Origin: Parapedobacter composti
GTDB taxonomy: Bacteria > Bacteroidota > Bacteroidia > Sphingobacteriales > Sphingobacteriaceae
Assembly: GCF_900112315.1 (NCBI RefSeq)
Contig: NZ_FOLL01000003.1
Coordinates: forward strand, 186,001-250,000
Length of the DNA stretch: 64,000 nucleotides
Direction of reading: 5' to 3'
The notes under the pieces are model-generated. The model had not been told where the DNA came from, made no database searches, and saw only the letters and a program-made list of their open reading frames with translations. Position 1 is the first letter of the stretch. The number at the start of each line of letters is the position of its first letter. Of this stretch, positions 36,307-45,460 are shown one piece after another. The position numbers and the translations under genes were made by a program.

Positions 36307-39300
36307 ATGCAAAAAACTTTAAGTTATACCAATATTTTATTCAGGATGAAACTTACACTTGCCATGGTGTTGGTGTCCTCCGCGGTGCTGCTGGCCAACC
36401 CACTTACGGGGCAGACGCTCAACGAGGTGACCTTGTCCATCCATGTAAAGCAAAAGGCTTTAAACGAAGTCATATCGCTTATCGAACAGAAAACGCCCTT
36501 CATCATCGGCTACAGCAGCGACGTGCTGGACGGCGACGAAAAAATCTCCGTGCAGGCAAACAACCTCAGCGTGGCCGACGTGCTGGCGATGATTACCGGG
36601 CCGCGCAACGTATCGTTCCGGCAGGTGTCTGAAAGGTATGTGCTTATCGAGCCGGCCGCAGGCCCCGGCGGTGAAGCCCAGCAGCCGGGGCCCGTACGGG
36701 GGCAGGTCACCGACAAGCACACCGGGCGCACCCTTCCCGGCATTACGGTGAAAGCGAAGGGCAGCTCCGCGGCCGCGCAGACCGATGCCAACGGCGTGTT
36801 TTCCATTGCCTTGCCCGCGGGCGAGCGGCAGCCGGTGCTGCTGTTTAGCCATGTGGGGTACCGCAGCCAAGAAGTGCCCGTCGAAGGCGATCGCCAGCAG
36901 CCGCTGCACGTACAGCTGGAGGCCGACCTGCTTGGGTTGGAAGAGGTCGTCGTCACCGGGCAGGGACTGAGCGTCTCCAAGCGGCGCCTTTCTACCAATG
37001 CCGCCGTGGTCAGCGAACGCCAGATCCGGGATGTGCCCGCCACCCGTATCGACCAGCTGCTGCAAAGCCAGCTGCCCAATGCGATGATCAAGCTGTCGGG
37101 CGGGCAGAGCGGCGCTACATCCATCATCCAGACCCGGGGGTTCAACTCGGCATTTGCCAACTCCACGCCCATCATCTACGTGGATGGCGTACGTGTAGAC
37201 AACCTCAATACCGCCCCCACGCTGGGCATGAACCTCTCCGGCGGTATCTCGCAGGGAGCTTCTACCAGCGCACTGTCCGACCTGCCGGTGGAAAACATCG
37301 AGCGTATCGAATTTATCAACGGCGGTGCCGCCACCACACTGTACGGTTCTGACGCTGCAAACGGCGTACTGCAGATTTTCACCAAGAAAAACGGCACCGG
37401 CAGGGCTTCCTTCTCCGTTGGGGCGGATATGGGCGTGGAGACCCCCACGGCCGATTTCCATTATTTCGATCGCACCAAAGACGTACTCTACCAAAACGGC
37501 TTTTACAACCGCTATACCCTCGGGCTCAACGGTAGCACGGCGGGCTTCGGATACAGCCTGACCGGTTCATTCAGCGACGCCAACGGGGTGCTCATCCACG
37601 ATCAGAACCGCCAGCGTAAATTCAATTTCCGCCTGGGCATGAATGCCCAGTTGCTGGAGGGGCTTACCTACGAGAGTTCGTTTTCTTACAGCAACCAGGG
37701 GCTGTCGCGCGTGCGCAACGGCAACTCGGGCGGGTACTCGGGGCTTTGGTTTGTAGAAGACGGTGCTTCAAAAATCATCGGGCCGGGTTTCAATCCCGTG
37801 CTGGACGAGCTGTCCGATGCCGATTTTGCAGTGTATAAGTCATTCGTCGACTCGGCCGAGCGGCTGCAAGACAACCGCTCCATGGTCAATCGTTTCCAGA
37901 CCTCGCAGTCGGTCAGCTACCGCTCGCCATCGGGCATCGTGCTCAAGGGCACGGCCGGCGTAGACTTCCGCCAGCAGCGCGAGCGATCTGCCGTGACCAT
38001 GGCCTACAACCGGCACATCCGCTCGAACAACACGGGGTCGCTGTCCAACTTCATGCGCAGCTTCCTGGGGCTCACCTTTGACCTCAATGCCCAGTATGAC
38101 TGGCAGGTAGGCGACTTTTCGTTGCTCACCACGGTGGGTGGCCAGCTCTTCCGCACCGAAGACCGCCAGGTGGCCTACATCGGCCAGGATATCCGTGATG
38201 GCGCCCAGACCATCGGCCAGGCGGCCACCCGTACCAGCAACGAGTTTTATGCCGAGGTGGCCAACTACGGGGTGTTCGTGCAGGAAAACATCGGCTACCG
38301 CAACCGCTATTTCATTGATTTCGGTGTGCGGGGCGATGGCAACTCCGCGTTCGGTTCGTCCGTGGGCATCCAGTATTACCCCAAGGTGGGGCTGTCTTAC
38401 ATCCTGAGTGCCGAACCGTTTTTCGCCGCCATGGGCCAACAGGTGCTCAACACGGTGAAGATACGGGCCAACTACGGCGTTTCCGGCAATTTCCCCACGC
38501 CCTTTGCGCATGAGCGCACCATCGCCTTCTCCGGTTTCGGCGGCGGCCAGTCGGCCACGTTTGGCCATCCCGGCAATCCCGACCTGCGGCCGGAGAAAAC
38601 CTACGCCCTGGAGATTGGCCTGGATATGGGCTTCTTCCGCGACCGGCTTTCGCTCTCGGCAAACTATTTCAACAACGAAACGCGCGACGCACTCTTCAAC
38701 GTACCACCCGCCGCCTCGTCAGGCGTAGGCAGCTCGCTGCGCAACATCGGCCGCATCGAAAACAAAGGGTTTGAAATTGCGGCCAACGCGCAGGTGGTCG
38801 ACAGCGAAAAGTGGGGGCTCAATGTCCGTGCGTCGGCCAATACGGTAGACAACATCGTTGCCAGCACGGGCGGTGCCCCGGCGTTCAACATCAACGGACT
38901 CACCTCGCGTACGGTGCAGATTGTCGTGCGCGAAGGCTATCCGGTGGGGTACATCTCCGGCAACTACGGGGTGTTTGACGAAAGCGGGTTGATGGTCGAG
39001 ACCATACCGCTGTCTTTCCTCGGGTCTACGATACCCACCCTCACGGGAAGTTTCGGTTTCAACCTCCGCTACCGGCAGCTTTCGCTGTTTGCCAACGCCG
39101 ACTACCAGCATGGCGGGTACCTCCACAACTGGGATAAGCAGTTCCGCATCAACTACGGCGCTTCCACCGCAGGCGTTCCGGCGGCCGAAATCGAGCAGAA
39201 CGGGTCCATGAATTGGCTGAATTACTCGCAGCTCTTCGTGGAGCGCAGCGATTTCATCAAGGTGCGGACCATCGGGCTGGTGTATAACCTCAAGGCCGGA

Positions 39301-39501
39301 GCACTTCTCCGCCGCATAAACAATGCAAGTATTGGTTTTACGGCCGTAAATCCGCTGAATTTCACCGCATCGGCCTCCGATCCCGAAGCCGTAATGCCCG
39401 GCGGGGCGCAGGGGCAAGGCTCAGCAACCACCGGCGGCATCAACTATGCCGCACATTCGGCGGCGCGCCAGTTTCTCCTTTCGCTCAAGTTCAGTTTGTA
39501 A
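36307..39501 (+). CDS. SusC/RagA TonB-dependent transporter with STN domain (locus 2)
   Basis: 1064 residues. A signal region (MKLTLAMVLVSSAVLLA inside the first 35 residues; ATG 36346 is an alternative start) is followed by an STN domain (about 45-115), a carboxypeptidase-like domain (about 128-205) and a plug with a divergent RagA motif (EEVVVTGQGLSVSKRRLSTN). A barrel follows, ending in FLLSLKFSL. It should import the locus substrate and signal to FecR. It forms an operon with susD (18 bp) and the exported HD protein. Confidence 0.93.
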   Translation: MQKTLSYTNILFRMKLTLAMVLVSSAVLLANPLTGQTLNEVTLSIHVKQKALNEVISLIEQKTPFIIGYSSDVLDGDEKISVQANNLSVADVLAMITGPRNVSFRQVSERYVLIEPAAGPGGEAQQPGPVRGQVTDKHTGRTLPGITVKAKGSSAAAQTDANGVFSIALPAGERQPVLLFSHVGYRSQEVPVEGDRQQPLHVQLEADLLGLEEVVVTGQGLSVSKRRLSTNAAVVSERQIRDVPATRIDQLLQSQLPNAMIKLSGGQSGATSIIQTRGFNSAFANSTPIIYVDGVRVDNLNTAPTLGMNLSGGISQGASTSALSDLPVENIERIEFINGGAATTLYGSDAANGVLQIFTKKNGTGRASFSVGADMGVETPTADFHYFDRTKDVLYQNGFYNRYTLGLNGSTAGFGYSLTGSFSDANGVLIHDQNRQRKFNFRLGMNAQLLEGLTYESSFSYSNQGLSRVRNGNSGGYSGLWFVEDGASKIIGPGFNPVLDELSDADFAVYKSFVDSAERLQDNRSMVNRFQTSQSVSYRSPSGIVLKGTAGVDFRQQRERSAVTMAYNRHIRSNNTGSLSNFMRSFLGLTFDLNAQYDWQVGDFSLLTTVGGQLFRTEDRQVAYIGQDIRDGAQTIGQAATRTSNEFYAEVANYGVFVQENIGYRNRYFIDFGVRGDGNSAFGSSVGIQYYPKVGLSYILSAEPFFAAMGQQVLNTVKIRANYGVSGNFPTPFAHERTIAFSGFGGGQSATFGHPGNPDLRPEKTYALEIGLDMGFFRDRLSLSANYFNNETRDALFNVPPAASSGVGSSLRNIGRIENKGFEIAANAQVVDSEKWGLNVRASANTVDNIVASTGGAPAFNINGLTSRTVQIVVREGYPVGYISGNYGVFDESGLMVETIPLSFLGSTIPTLTGSFGFNLRYRQLSLFANADYQHGGYLHNWDKQFRINYGASTAGVPAAEIEQNGSMNWLNYSQLFVERSDFIKVRTIGLVYNLKAGALLRRINNASIGFTAVNPLNFTASASDPEAVMPGGAQGQGSATTGGINYAAHSAARQFLLSLKFSL

Positions 39502-39519
39502 CCACCTCAAAAAAATACG

Positions 39520-40950
39520 ATGAAAACGACCCTCACATGGATAACACTAGCACTTGCCGCGACGGTTTCGTCGTGCTCGCTGGTGGAAGTCGAAAACCCC
39601 AATATTACCGACGAGACATTCCTCGGCACGCCCGAGTCGGCCGAAGTATGGTTGAACGGCTTGCAGAAGCAGCTTGCCCAGACGCTCAACCAGACCGTGG
39701 TGTTTGCCGAGATGGTGTCTGACAATTATTACAACAACAGCTCGTTGTCCAACCAAGTGTTTGACATCCCCACGTTGCTGCCCGAAGACCTGGATATAGA
39801 CAACGTGCAGCGCGAGCTTGCCCGGCTGCGCGCCATGGCCGTGTACGGCGTGGAAAGGGTGGTACCCGCCGCCGCGGACGGCACCCGCGAACAGCTGGCC
39901 GAGATGTACTTCTATGCGGCCTATGCCAGCCTGCTGAGCGGTGAGCTGTTTGCCTCGCTGCCGGCCGTAGAAGCGGGCCCCGTGTTGCCGGCTACGGCCC
40001 ACCTTGAAAACGCGGTCGGCTACCTGCAGCAGGGCCTGTCGCTGACCGCCGATGCAGGCCGGCGTACGGTCTATACGCTCGCGCTGGCGCGGGCCTACCA
40101 TGGGCTGGGCGACCGGCAGCGCGCGGCACAGCTGGCACAGGAGGTCATTGCGGCCGATCCGCTGGTGCTGCGCAACGCCGTCTTTGACGGGCTCAACGGT
40201 GCATCGAACCTGATGCAGACCTATACCTTCAGCAGCTCCACGAATACGCTGGCGCCCCTGCCGAGGCTTGATTTTCTTGATCCCAAGTACTTCCACGTCG
40301 GCAACGCCAGTGCCGACCAGAAGCCGATAGCTTTGCTGAAAGGCGAGGAAGCCTTCCTCATCGCCGCGGAGGCCGCCATCGGCAACGGCGACCTGCCCGG
40401 AGCGAAGGCGCTGCTGACCCGGTTAGTCGGCGAGGTCGTGTCGGCGCGGCCGGTGGCGTCTGTCGATGGCCGCCATGCCGAGCGCAAGGGTACGCGCAGC
40501 GACTACCCCCTGTCGGCCGCCACCAAGGTGCGGTTTGCGCCGGGCGGCCCGTTGCGGGAAGGGCTGGTGCTGGGCCGGGGCGATGGCAACATTACCGTGC
40601 ACCGCGTATCGGGCACCTCCGTGACGGAAGCGGAGATTGCCGCTGCCGGCGATGCCGATGCGCTGCTGTACCTGCTGTGCCTGCTCCGGCAGGAGATCTT
40701 CATGTCCGAGGGGCGGCGCATGACCGATCTGGGCATCCGGTTTCCGATATCAACCATCGAGCAGCAGAACAATCCCAACGTCAGCGCCCAGGACACGCGG
40801 GCCACGATACCGCCCTTTATCCCCGGCCAGTTGGGCATGGACGACTTTGAGCACGACGAGGCTGCGGGCGTTGTGACCATCCTGCACGATATAAACCGGG
40901 TGTTGGTAGCAAATAAGGCCAGTGCCGGCATACTGCCGCTGGTAAAATAA
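39520..40950 (+). CDS. SusD-like nutrient-binding lipoprotein (locus 2)
   Basis: 476 residues with lipobox VSSC (Cys19). It belongs to the SusD-like branch with a short N-terminal VENPNITDETFLGTPESAE motif and helical repeats (ALARAYHGLGDRQRAAQLAQ). The sequence is more divergent from classical SusD than the other two in the window. It should form the surface lid for the SusC encoded 18 bp upstream. The next gene starts 20 bp later, with no terminator until 41669. Confidence 0.87.
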   Translation: MKTTLTWITLALAATVSSCSLVEVENPNITDETFLGTPESAEVWLNGLQKQLAQTLNQTVVFAEMVSDNYYNNSSLSNQVFDIPTLLPEDLDIDNVQRELARLRAMAVYGVERVVPAAADGTREQLAEMYFYAAYASLLSGELFASLPAVEAGPVLPATAHLENAVGYLQQGLSLTADAGRRTVYTLALARAYHGLGDRQRAAQLAQEVIAADPLVLRNAVFDGLNGASNLMQTYTFSSSTNTLAPLPRLDFLDPKYFHVGNASADQKPIALLKGEEAFLIAAEAAIGNGDLPGAKALLTRLVGEVVSARPVASVDGRHAERKGTRSDYPLSAATKVRFAPGGPLREGLVLGRGDGNITVHRVSGTSVTEAEIAAAGDADALLYLLCLLRQEIFMSEGRRMTDLGIRFPISTIEQQNNPNVSAQDTRATIPPFIPGQLGMDDFEHDEAAGVVTILHDINRVLVANKASAGILPLVK

Positions 40951-40970
40951 TCCACCTGAAGAAGACGAAG

Positions 40971-41660
40971 ATGAAACATGCATTCCTATTTTTGCTGGTG
41001 ATGGCTACCACATTGGCAAATGCCGTGGCAGACGATGGCGCCCGGCTCAAAGCGACTTATTTGGAGATATTAAAGCCTTACGGGGCCGATGAGGCGCTGC
41101 TGGATCGGTGCTGGGAGGAAGTGGTGGAGGCCTATACCGGCCCCCGGCGGCATTACCACAACCTGGAGCACCTGGCCAACTTTGAGCGGCATCTGCACAG
41201 CTGCAAGGACAGCCTCGAAGATTTCGAAACGGCCTACCTGGCGATGATCTACCACGATGTGGTATACTTCACCACCGACGGCACGAACGAAGACCAAAGC
41301 GCGGCCTTTGCCGACCGCCACCTGGCGCTGTTGGGCTATCCCGCAGATAAGGTAGCGCGCTGCCACGCCTTGATTATGGCTACCAAGACCCATGCCGGCA
41401 GCACCGATAGCGACACGAATTACTTCGTGGATGCGGATATGGCCATTCTTGGCGCGGATCCCGCCGCATACCAGCGGTACGTAGCCAATATCCGGCAAGA
41501 ATACGGGGCGTCGCCCCAGTTTGACCGGGGCAGGCAGCGTGTGCTGCAGCACTTCCTTGATATGGACCGGCTCTTTAAGACCGATTTGTTTTTTGATCGG
41601 TTTGAAAAGCAAGCCCGCAAAAACATTGCGGCAGAGCTCCGGTCATTGCAAGCAAACTAA
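40971..41660 (+). CDS. Exported HD-superfamily metal-dependent hydrolase (COG4339-like)
   Basis: 229 residues. The body matches predicted HD phosphohydrolases of the COG4339 type: RRHYHNLEHL (H61, H63, H67), Y-H95-D96 (AMIYHDVVY), THAGS (H141) and DADMAILG (D154, D156) supply candidate metal ligands. These proteins are normally cytoplasmic, but this one opens with MKHAFLFLLVMATTLANAVA, a good signal peptide with cleavage near A20-D21. It is the last gene of the susC-susD operon, before a strong terminator, so it likely acts in the periplasm or at the surface on the imported compound. The substrate is unknown. Confidence 0.82.
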   Translation: MKHAFLFLLVMATTLANAVADDGARLKATYLEILKPYGADEALLDRCWEEVVEAYTGPRRHYHNLEHLANFERHLHSCKDSLEDFETAYLAMIYHDVVYFTTDGTNEDQSAAFADRHLALLGYPADKVARCHALIMATKTHAGSTDSDTNYFVDADMAILGADPAAYQRYVANIRQEYGASPQFDRGRQRVLQHFLDMDRLFKTDLFFDRFEKQARKNIAAELRSLQAN

Positions 41661-41668
41661 TCACCATA

Positions 41669-41702
41669 CAGCAGCGGGCCATTACGGCCCGCTGCTGTTT
41701 TT
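41669..41702 (+). terminator. Terminator closing the locus 2 operon
   Basis: A perfect 12-bp stem CAGCAGCGGGCC/GGCCCGCTGCTG (41669-41680 with 41686-41697), loop ATTAC, followed by TTTTT. It separates the HD gene from the GH95 gene. Confidence 0.9.
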
Positions 41703-41749
41703 AGTCCATAACAGCAGTTTTCCGATTCATCAGGACAACTGGATAAATT

Positions 41750-41778
41750 TTGCCTTTTCGGGCTGAATTTTATCTTTG
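41750..41778 (+). promoter_or_regulatory. Promoter of the GH95 gene
   Basis: TTG (41750-41752), 18 nt, TATCTTTG (41771-41778), an exact TAnnTTTG. ATG 41803 follows 24 nt later, so GH95 is transcribed independently of locus 2. Confidence 0.65.
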
Positions 41779-41802
41779 TAACCCCAAGAACGGATTTACG
41801 CC

Positions 41803-44283
41803 ATGAGAAAACCGATTGTAGTCTTAATAGCCGTTGCAGGTTTGGTGCTGTTTGCCATTGCGCCGCTGATAGCCCAAGAAAAGCTGAAACTTTTTTATGA
41901 TAAACCGGCGTCGGAGTGGAATGAGGCGTTGCCCATTGGAAACGGCAGGCTGGGCGGCATGGTCTTTGGCGGGCCGTTAAAAGAGCAAATCCAGCTCAAT
42001 GAAGAAACCATATGGGCCGGCGAACCGGGAAACAATGTACCTAAAAACGTTGCGCATAAAATCCAAGAGATCCGGGAGCTGCTTGCTGCGGGTAAACCGG
42101 CGGAAGCCCAGCGGTTAGCTAATGAGGTGTTCCCACGCACTGCACCTGAAGGGCTGGACTACGGAATGCCTTATCAGACGCTTGGGAGCCTCTGGCTGGA
42201 TTTCCCGGGGCATGACCAGTATACGGACTTTTATCGCGAACTGGATATCGAAAATGCCGTGGCGCGCACCTCGTATACGGTGGGCGGAACCCGATTTAGC
42301 AGGGAGATGTTTGCTTCGTTTACGGACGACGTGATTATCCTTCGCCTCACGGCTTCGAAAAAAAAGAGCTTATCGTTTCGTATCACCATGACAAGCCCGC
42401 ATAAAACCCACCGGGTAGCCGTGGAAAACGGACAGCTGGCCTTGGCCGGAACCAGCGGCGATTTTGAGGGCAAAGTGGGTAAAGTAGGCTTCAAAGGCAT
42501 CGTGCGGCCGGTCGTGAAAGGCGGGCGCCTGATGGCAGGTGAGGATGCCATAACCGTGGAAGGTGCCGATGAGGTGGTGCTCTATATTTCCATCGGAACC
42601 AATTTTAAAAAGTATAACGACCTTACCGGCCATCCCGAACAGCGGGCAGAAAGCATCCTGAACAAAGCGGTAACGGTCAGGTACAAAAAGGCCCTTGCCG
42701 CCCATAGCAAGAAATATAAAGAGCAATTCGGCCGGGTAAAGCTAACTCTGGGCCGCTCTGCGCAGGCCGACAAGACAACGGATGTGCGTGTACAGGAGTT
42801 TGCCCATTCGCATGATCCCCATCTGGTGGCGTTGTATTTCCAGTTCGGGAGGTATTTGCTCATCAGTGCTTCACAGCCCGGGGGGCAACCGGCCAATCTA
42901 CAGGGCATTTGGAACGACAAGCTGGCACCGCCCTGGGATAGCAAGTATACCGTTAATATCAATACGGAGATGAATTATTGGCCTGCGGAAGTGACCAACC
43001 TCAGTGAAACCCATGAGCCGCTTTTCGCGATGCTGGAAGATCTGGCCATTACCGGCCAGGAAAGCGCCAGTGAAATGTACAAGGCACGGGGCTGGGTGAT
43101 GCATCATAATACCGATCTGTGGCGTATTACCGGTATCGTGGATGGGGGCTTCTACGGGATGTGGCCCATGGGAGGCGCCTGGCTGTCGCAACACATCTGG
43201 CAGCATTACCTGTACAACGGGGATGCGAATTTCCTGGAAAAACACTACCCTATCCTCAAAGGCAAAGCGCTGTATTACCTGGATGTGCTACACAAAGATC
43301 GTTCCGGCAGGTGGCTGGTGGTCAGTCCCTCGATATCGCCAGAGAATTCCTATATGGACGGAGGGGTGGGCGTCTCGGCCGGGACGACCATGGACAACCA
43401 GTTGATTTTTGACGTATTTAATAATTTCATTGATGCGGCAAAACGGCTCGGTGTCGATAGCCCGTTGGCTGATTCGGTCAAAACAGCGCTCAGCCAGCTG
43501 CCGCCGATGCAGATTGGGCAGCACAGTCAGCTGCAGGAATGGCTGGATGATTTAGACCGGACCACAGACAAGCATCGCCATATCTCGCATTTGTATGGCT
43601 TGTACCCTTCGGGGCAAATTTCGCCTTTCCGGCATCCGGATCTAACGGAAGCTGCCCTTAACTCGTTGATATACCGGGGCGATAAATCCACCGGCTGGTC
43701 TATGGGCTGGAAGGTAAATTGGTGGGCGAGATTGTTAAACGGTAACCAGGCTTACAAACTGATTCAGGAGCAGCTGAGCCCGCCTATCGGAGAATCCGGT
43801 CAGGGCGGGGGCACCTACCCCAACCTACTGGATGCACATCCGCCGTTTCAGATAGACGGCAACTTTGGCTGCACGGCGGGTATAGCCGAAATGCTCGTGC
43901 AGTGTTACGACGGCAATATCTTTATCTTGCCGGCATTGCCGGATGCGCTGCCGTCAGGAAGCGTGAGCGGGTTAAAGGTGCGCGGTGGTTTTGTGGTAGA
44001 TTTGGCGTGGGATGGAGGCCGGCTAACCCGGTTGACCATCAAATCGAACCTTGGCGGCAATTGCCGGCTGCGTATTGCCGAAGGGATTAATTTAACGGGT
44101 AAAAGCGGGCTTTCCATAGCGGAGGGCGAAAATTCAAACCCTTTTTACAAGGTGCATGATATCAAGGCGCCATTGAAATCGGCAAAAGCTAACCTGAAAG
44201 GTTTTGATGTGCCTGCTACGAAATTGGTTGAGTTTGAAACCAAAGCAGGTAAAACATACCGCTTCCGCGCTAATACCATGTAA
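41803..44283 (+). CDS. Glycoside hydrolase family 95 (alpha-L-fucosidase or alpha-L-galactosidase)
   Basis: 826 residues with a signal peptide ending near APLIAQ. The N-terminal GH95 beta domain (WNEALPIGNGRLGGMVFGG, IQLNEETIWAGEPG) leads to an (alpha/alpha)6 barrel. Expected catalytic residues by comparison with the Bifidobacterium enzyme are N385 and N387 (VNINTEMNYW), acid E514 (SPSISPEN) and D685 (IDGNFG). GH95 removes terminal alpha-1,2-fucose or L-galactose from xyloglucan, mucin or other glycans. It has its own promoter; nearness to CE15 suggests plant cell-wall use, but host glycans are not excluded. Confidence 0.93.
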   Translation: MRKPIVVLIAVAGLVLFAIAPLIAQEKLKLFYDKPASEWNEALPIGNGRLGGMVFGGPLKEQIQLNEETIWAGEPGNNVPKNVAHKIQEIRELLAAGKPAEAQRLANEVFPRTAPEGLDYGMPYQTLGSLWLDFPGHDQYTDFYRELDIENAVARTSYTVGGTRFSREMFASFTDDVIILRLTASKKKSLSFRITMTSPHKTHRVAVENGQLALAGTSGDFEGKVGKVGFKGIVRPVVKGGRLMAGEDAITVEGADEVVLYISIGTNFKKYNDLTGHPEQRAESILNKAVTVRYKKALAAHSKKYKEQFGRVKLTLGRSAQADKTTDVRVQEFAHSHDPHLVALYFQFGRYLLISASQPGGQPANLQGIWNDKLAPPWDSKYTVNINTEMNYWPAEVTNLSETHEPLFAMLEDLAITGQESASEMYKARGWVMHHNTDLWRITGIVDGGFYGMWPMGGAWLSQHIWQHYLYNGDANFLEKHYPILKGKALYYLDVLHKDRSGRWLVVSPSISPENSYMDGGVGVSAGTTMDNQLIFDVFNNFIDAAKRLGVDSPLADSVKTALSQLPPMQIGQHSQLQEWLDDLDRTTDKHRHISHLYGLYPSGQISPFRHPDLTEAALNSLIYRGDKSTGWSMGWKVNWWARLLNGNQAYKLIQEQLSPPIGESGQGGGTYPNLLDAHPPFQIDGNFGCTAGIAEMLVQCYDGNIFILPALPDALPSGSVSGLKVRGGFVVDLAWDGGRLTRLTIKSNLGGNCRLRIAEGINLTGKSGLSIAEGENSNPFYKVHDIKAPLKSAKANLKGFDVPATKLVEFETKAGKTYRFRANTM

Positions 44284-44541
44284 TGGCTGTTGTTGCGCCC
44301 ATATGGAGTACGGTGCTCATGCCCTCCCTATAGTTTCCCTTTACGGTCGCCCCTGTTAAAACAGGTTAGTAGGATAAAGCCCGTGATATATAGCAATTGT
44401 ACCCACGTCGCGATGCGTGTGCTCGGCGATATACACGAGGAGACTACGCCCCCCGGCTTGGCCGCCTTAATCAGCGACAACCGGCAAAAGAGGCTGTTCG
44501 TCCCAGAAACGGCCATCCGTCCCAGCGGATTTGGCTTTTGT
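44284..44541. other. Intergenic region with a copy of the AraC-type direct repeat
   Basis: No gene is seen between GH95 and the DUF4143 remnant. The right end (44496-44537) carries a diverged copy of the repeat found upstream of the araC-like gene (45390-45432): two CGTCCCA units 19 bp apart. Confidence 0.5.
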
Positions 44542-45339
44542 TTAGATCAGGTATTCGTGCGCAGGTAACACCGTGATTCGTTTACCAGCCTTTTCGAATT
44601 CATCCCGCTGCGCGTGGGTAACCAGCAACCCCTCCGCACAATTGAAAAAATCAAGCGCCTCTACCATCCCGTTCAGCTCCCGGTCGAGGTTATCTGCATT
44701 TAGGTGATAGCATACCTGTATGGCCACCTGCATATTGCCTTTATGGAAAGCAACAAAGTCACATTCACCTTTACCGGAGAAATAAAAAATATCCTTGTAT
44801 TGCCTGCGCAGATGGAGGTAAACCATGTTTTCGAGCAATCGCCCACTATCATCCGTAAAAGACGCCGAATTTACATTGACCAGCCCGGTATCGATGGCAT
44901 AAACCTTCCTTGGGTTTACCAATTGTTTCCTTTGCGAATAGTCAAACTTCGGGACGAAGTGCAGCAAATGGCTATCTTCCAAATACGATAGGTATTCCAT
45001 AATGGTCAAACAGCAGCATGTCCGTCCCTGCATCAGTGATGATCCGGTCCAGCCGGGCGAAATCTTTCAGGTCAAACCCGTATAGCCTTGGGTCTTCAAA
45101 ATTAAGGTATACGCATCGGGGTATCGCTGCTGGAGTAATTGGTAAAGCAGCGTACTTTTTCCACACCTTCTCACCCCTGATACAATCAATGCCAGCGCAG
45201 AAAGGTCTGGCAAAGTATCTCGCGCCGCCCTTTTCAACCCCATTCCCTTGGCTAGTAAATTGCTTTTTTGGGCCGTAATAACCCGATTGAGCGTTTCCTG
45301 TGTTATCATTGATGAATCTTGTGCATTATAAATGTACAA
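44542..45339 (-). pseudogene. Decayed AAA ATPase with DUF4143 domain
   Basis: Three frames must be joined. The N-terminus (ATG 45339) has Walker A SGVRRCGKST and about 90 residues. After a frameshift near 45110, CVYLNFEDPRLYGF-type sequence continues to about 45035. A further break then leads to a C-terminal DUF4143 region (SYLEDSHLLHFVPKFD, KVYAIDTGL, LENMVYLHLRR, SGKGECDFVA) ending at 44542. The stretch that should hold Walker B and the central ATPase part, over 100 residues, is absent. The intact family has about 380-400 residues. The gene is therefore dead, with at least two frameshifts and an internal deletion. Confidence 0.87.
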
Positions 45340-45389
45340 AATTATGCATTAGTAATATAAACTTTTAAACAACGGCAGTGTATAGGATT

Positions 45390-45432
45390 GCTCGTCCCAG
45401 AAAACGGCCGCTCGTCCCAACGGATTGGCTTA
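45390..45432 (+). repeat. AraC-type direct repeat upstream of the regulator gene
   Basis: TCGTCCCA occurs at 45392-45399 and 45412-45419, 20 bp apart, the spacing expected for direct-repeat half-sites of AraC-family proteins. A related copy lies at 44496-44537. The site is about 30 bp upstream of ATG 45461 and may be an autoregulatory operator. Confidence 0.5.
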
Positions 45433-45460
45433 AGGGCATGCCATTGACTAGTTTCGAGGC

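Noticed and set aside
36237-36632. 131-codon plus-strand frame starting in the fecR-susC gap
   Set aside because: It overlaps the susC start in another frame, and the part beyond the overlap is the shifted STN sequence.
36460-37494. 344-codon minus-strand frame opposite susC of locus 2
   Set aside because: Antisense to the STN and plug domains; His/Gln-rich composition with no recognisable domain.
39547-40296. 249-codon minus-strand frame opposite susD of locus 2
   Set aside because: Same high-GC antisense effect; no start signals and no family.
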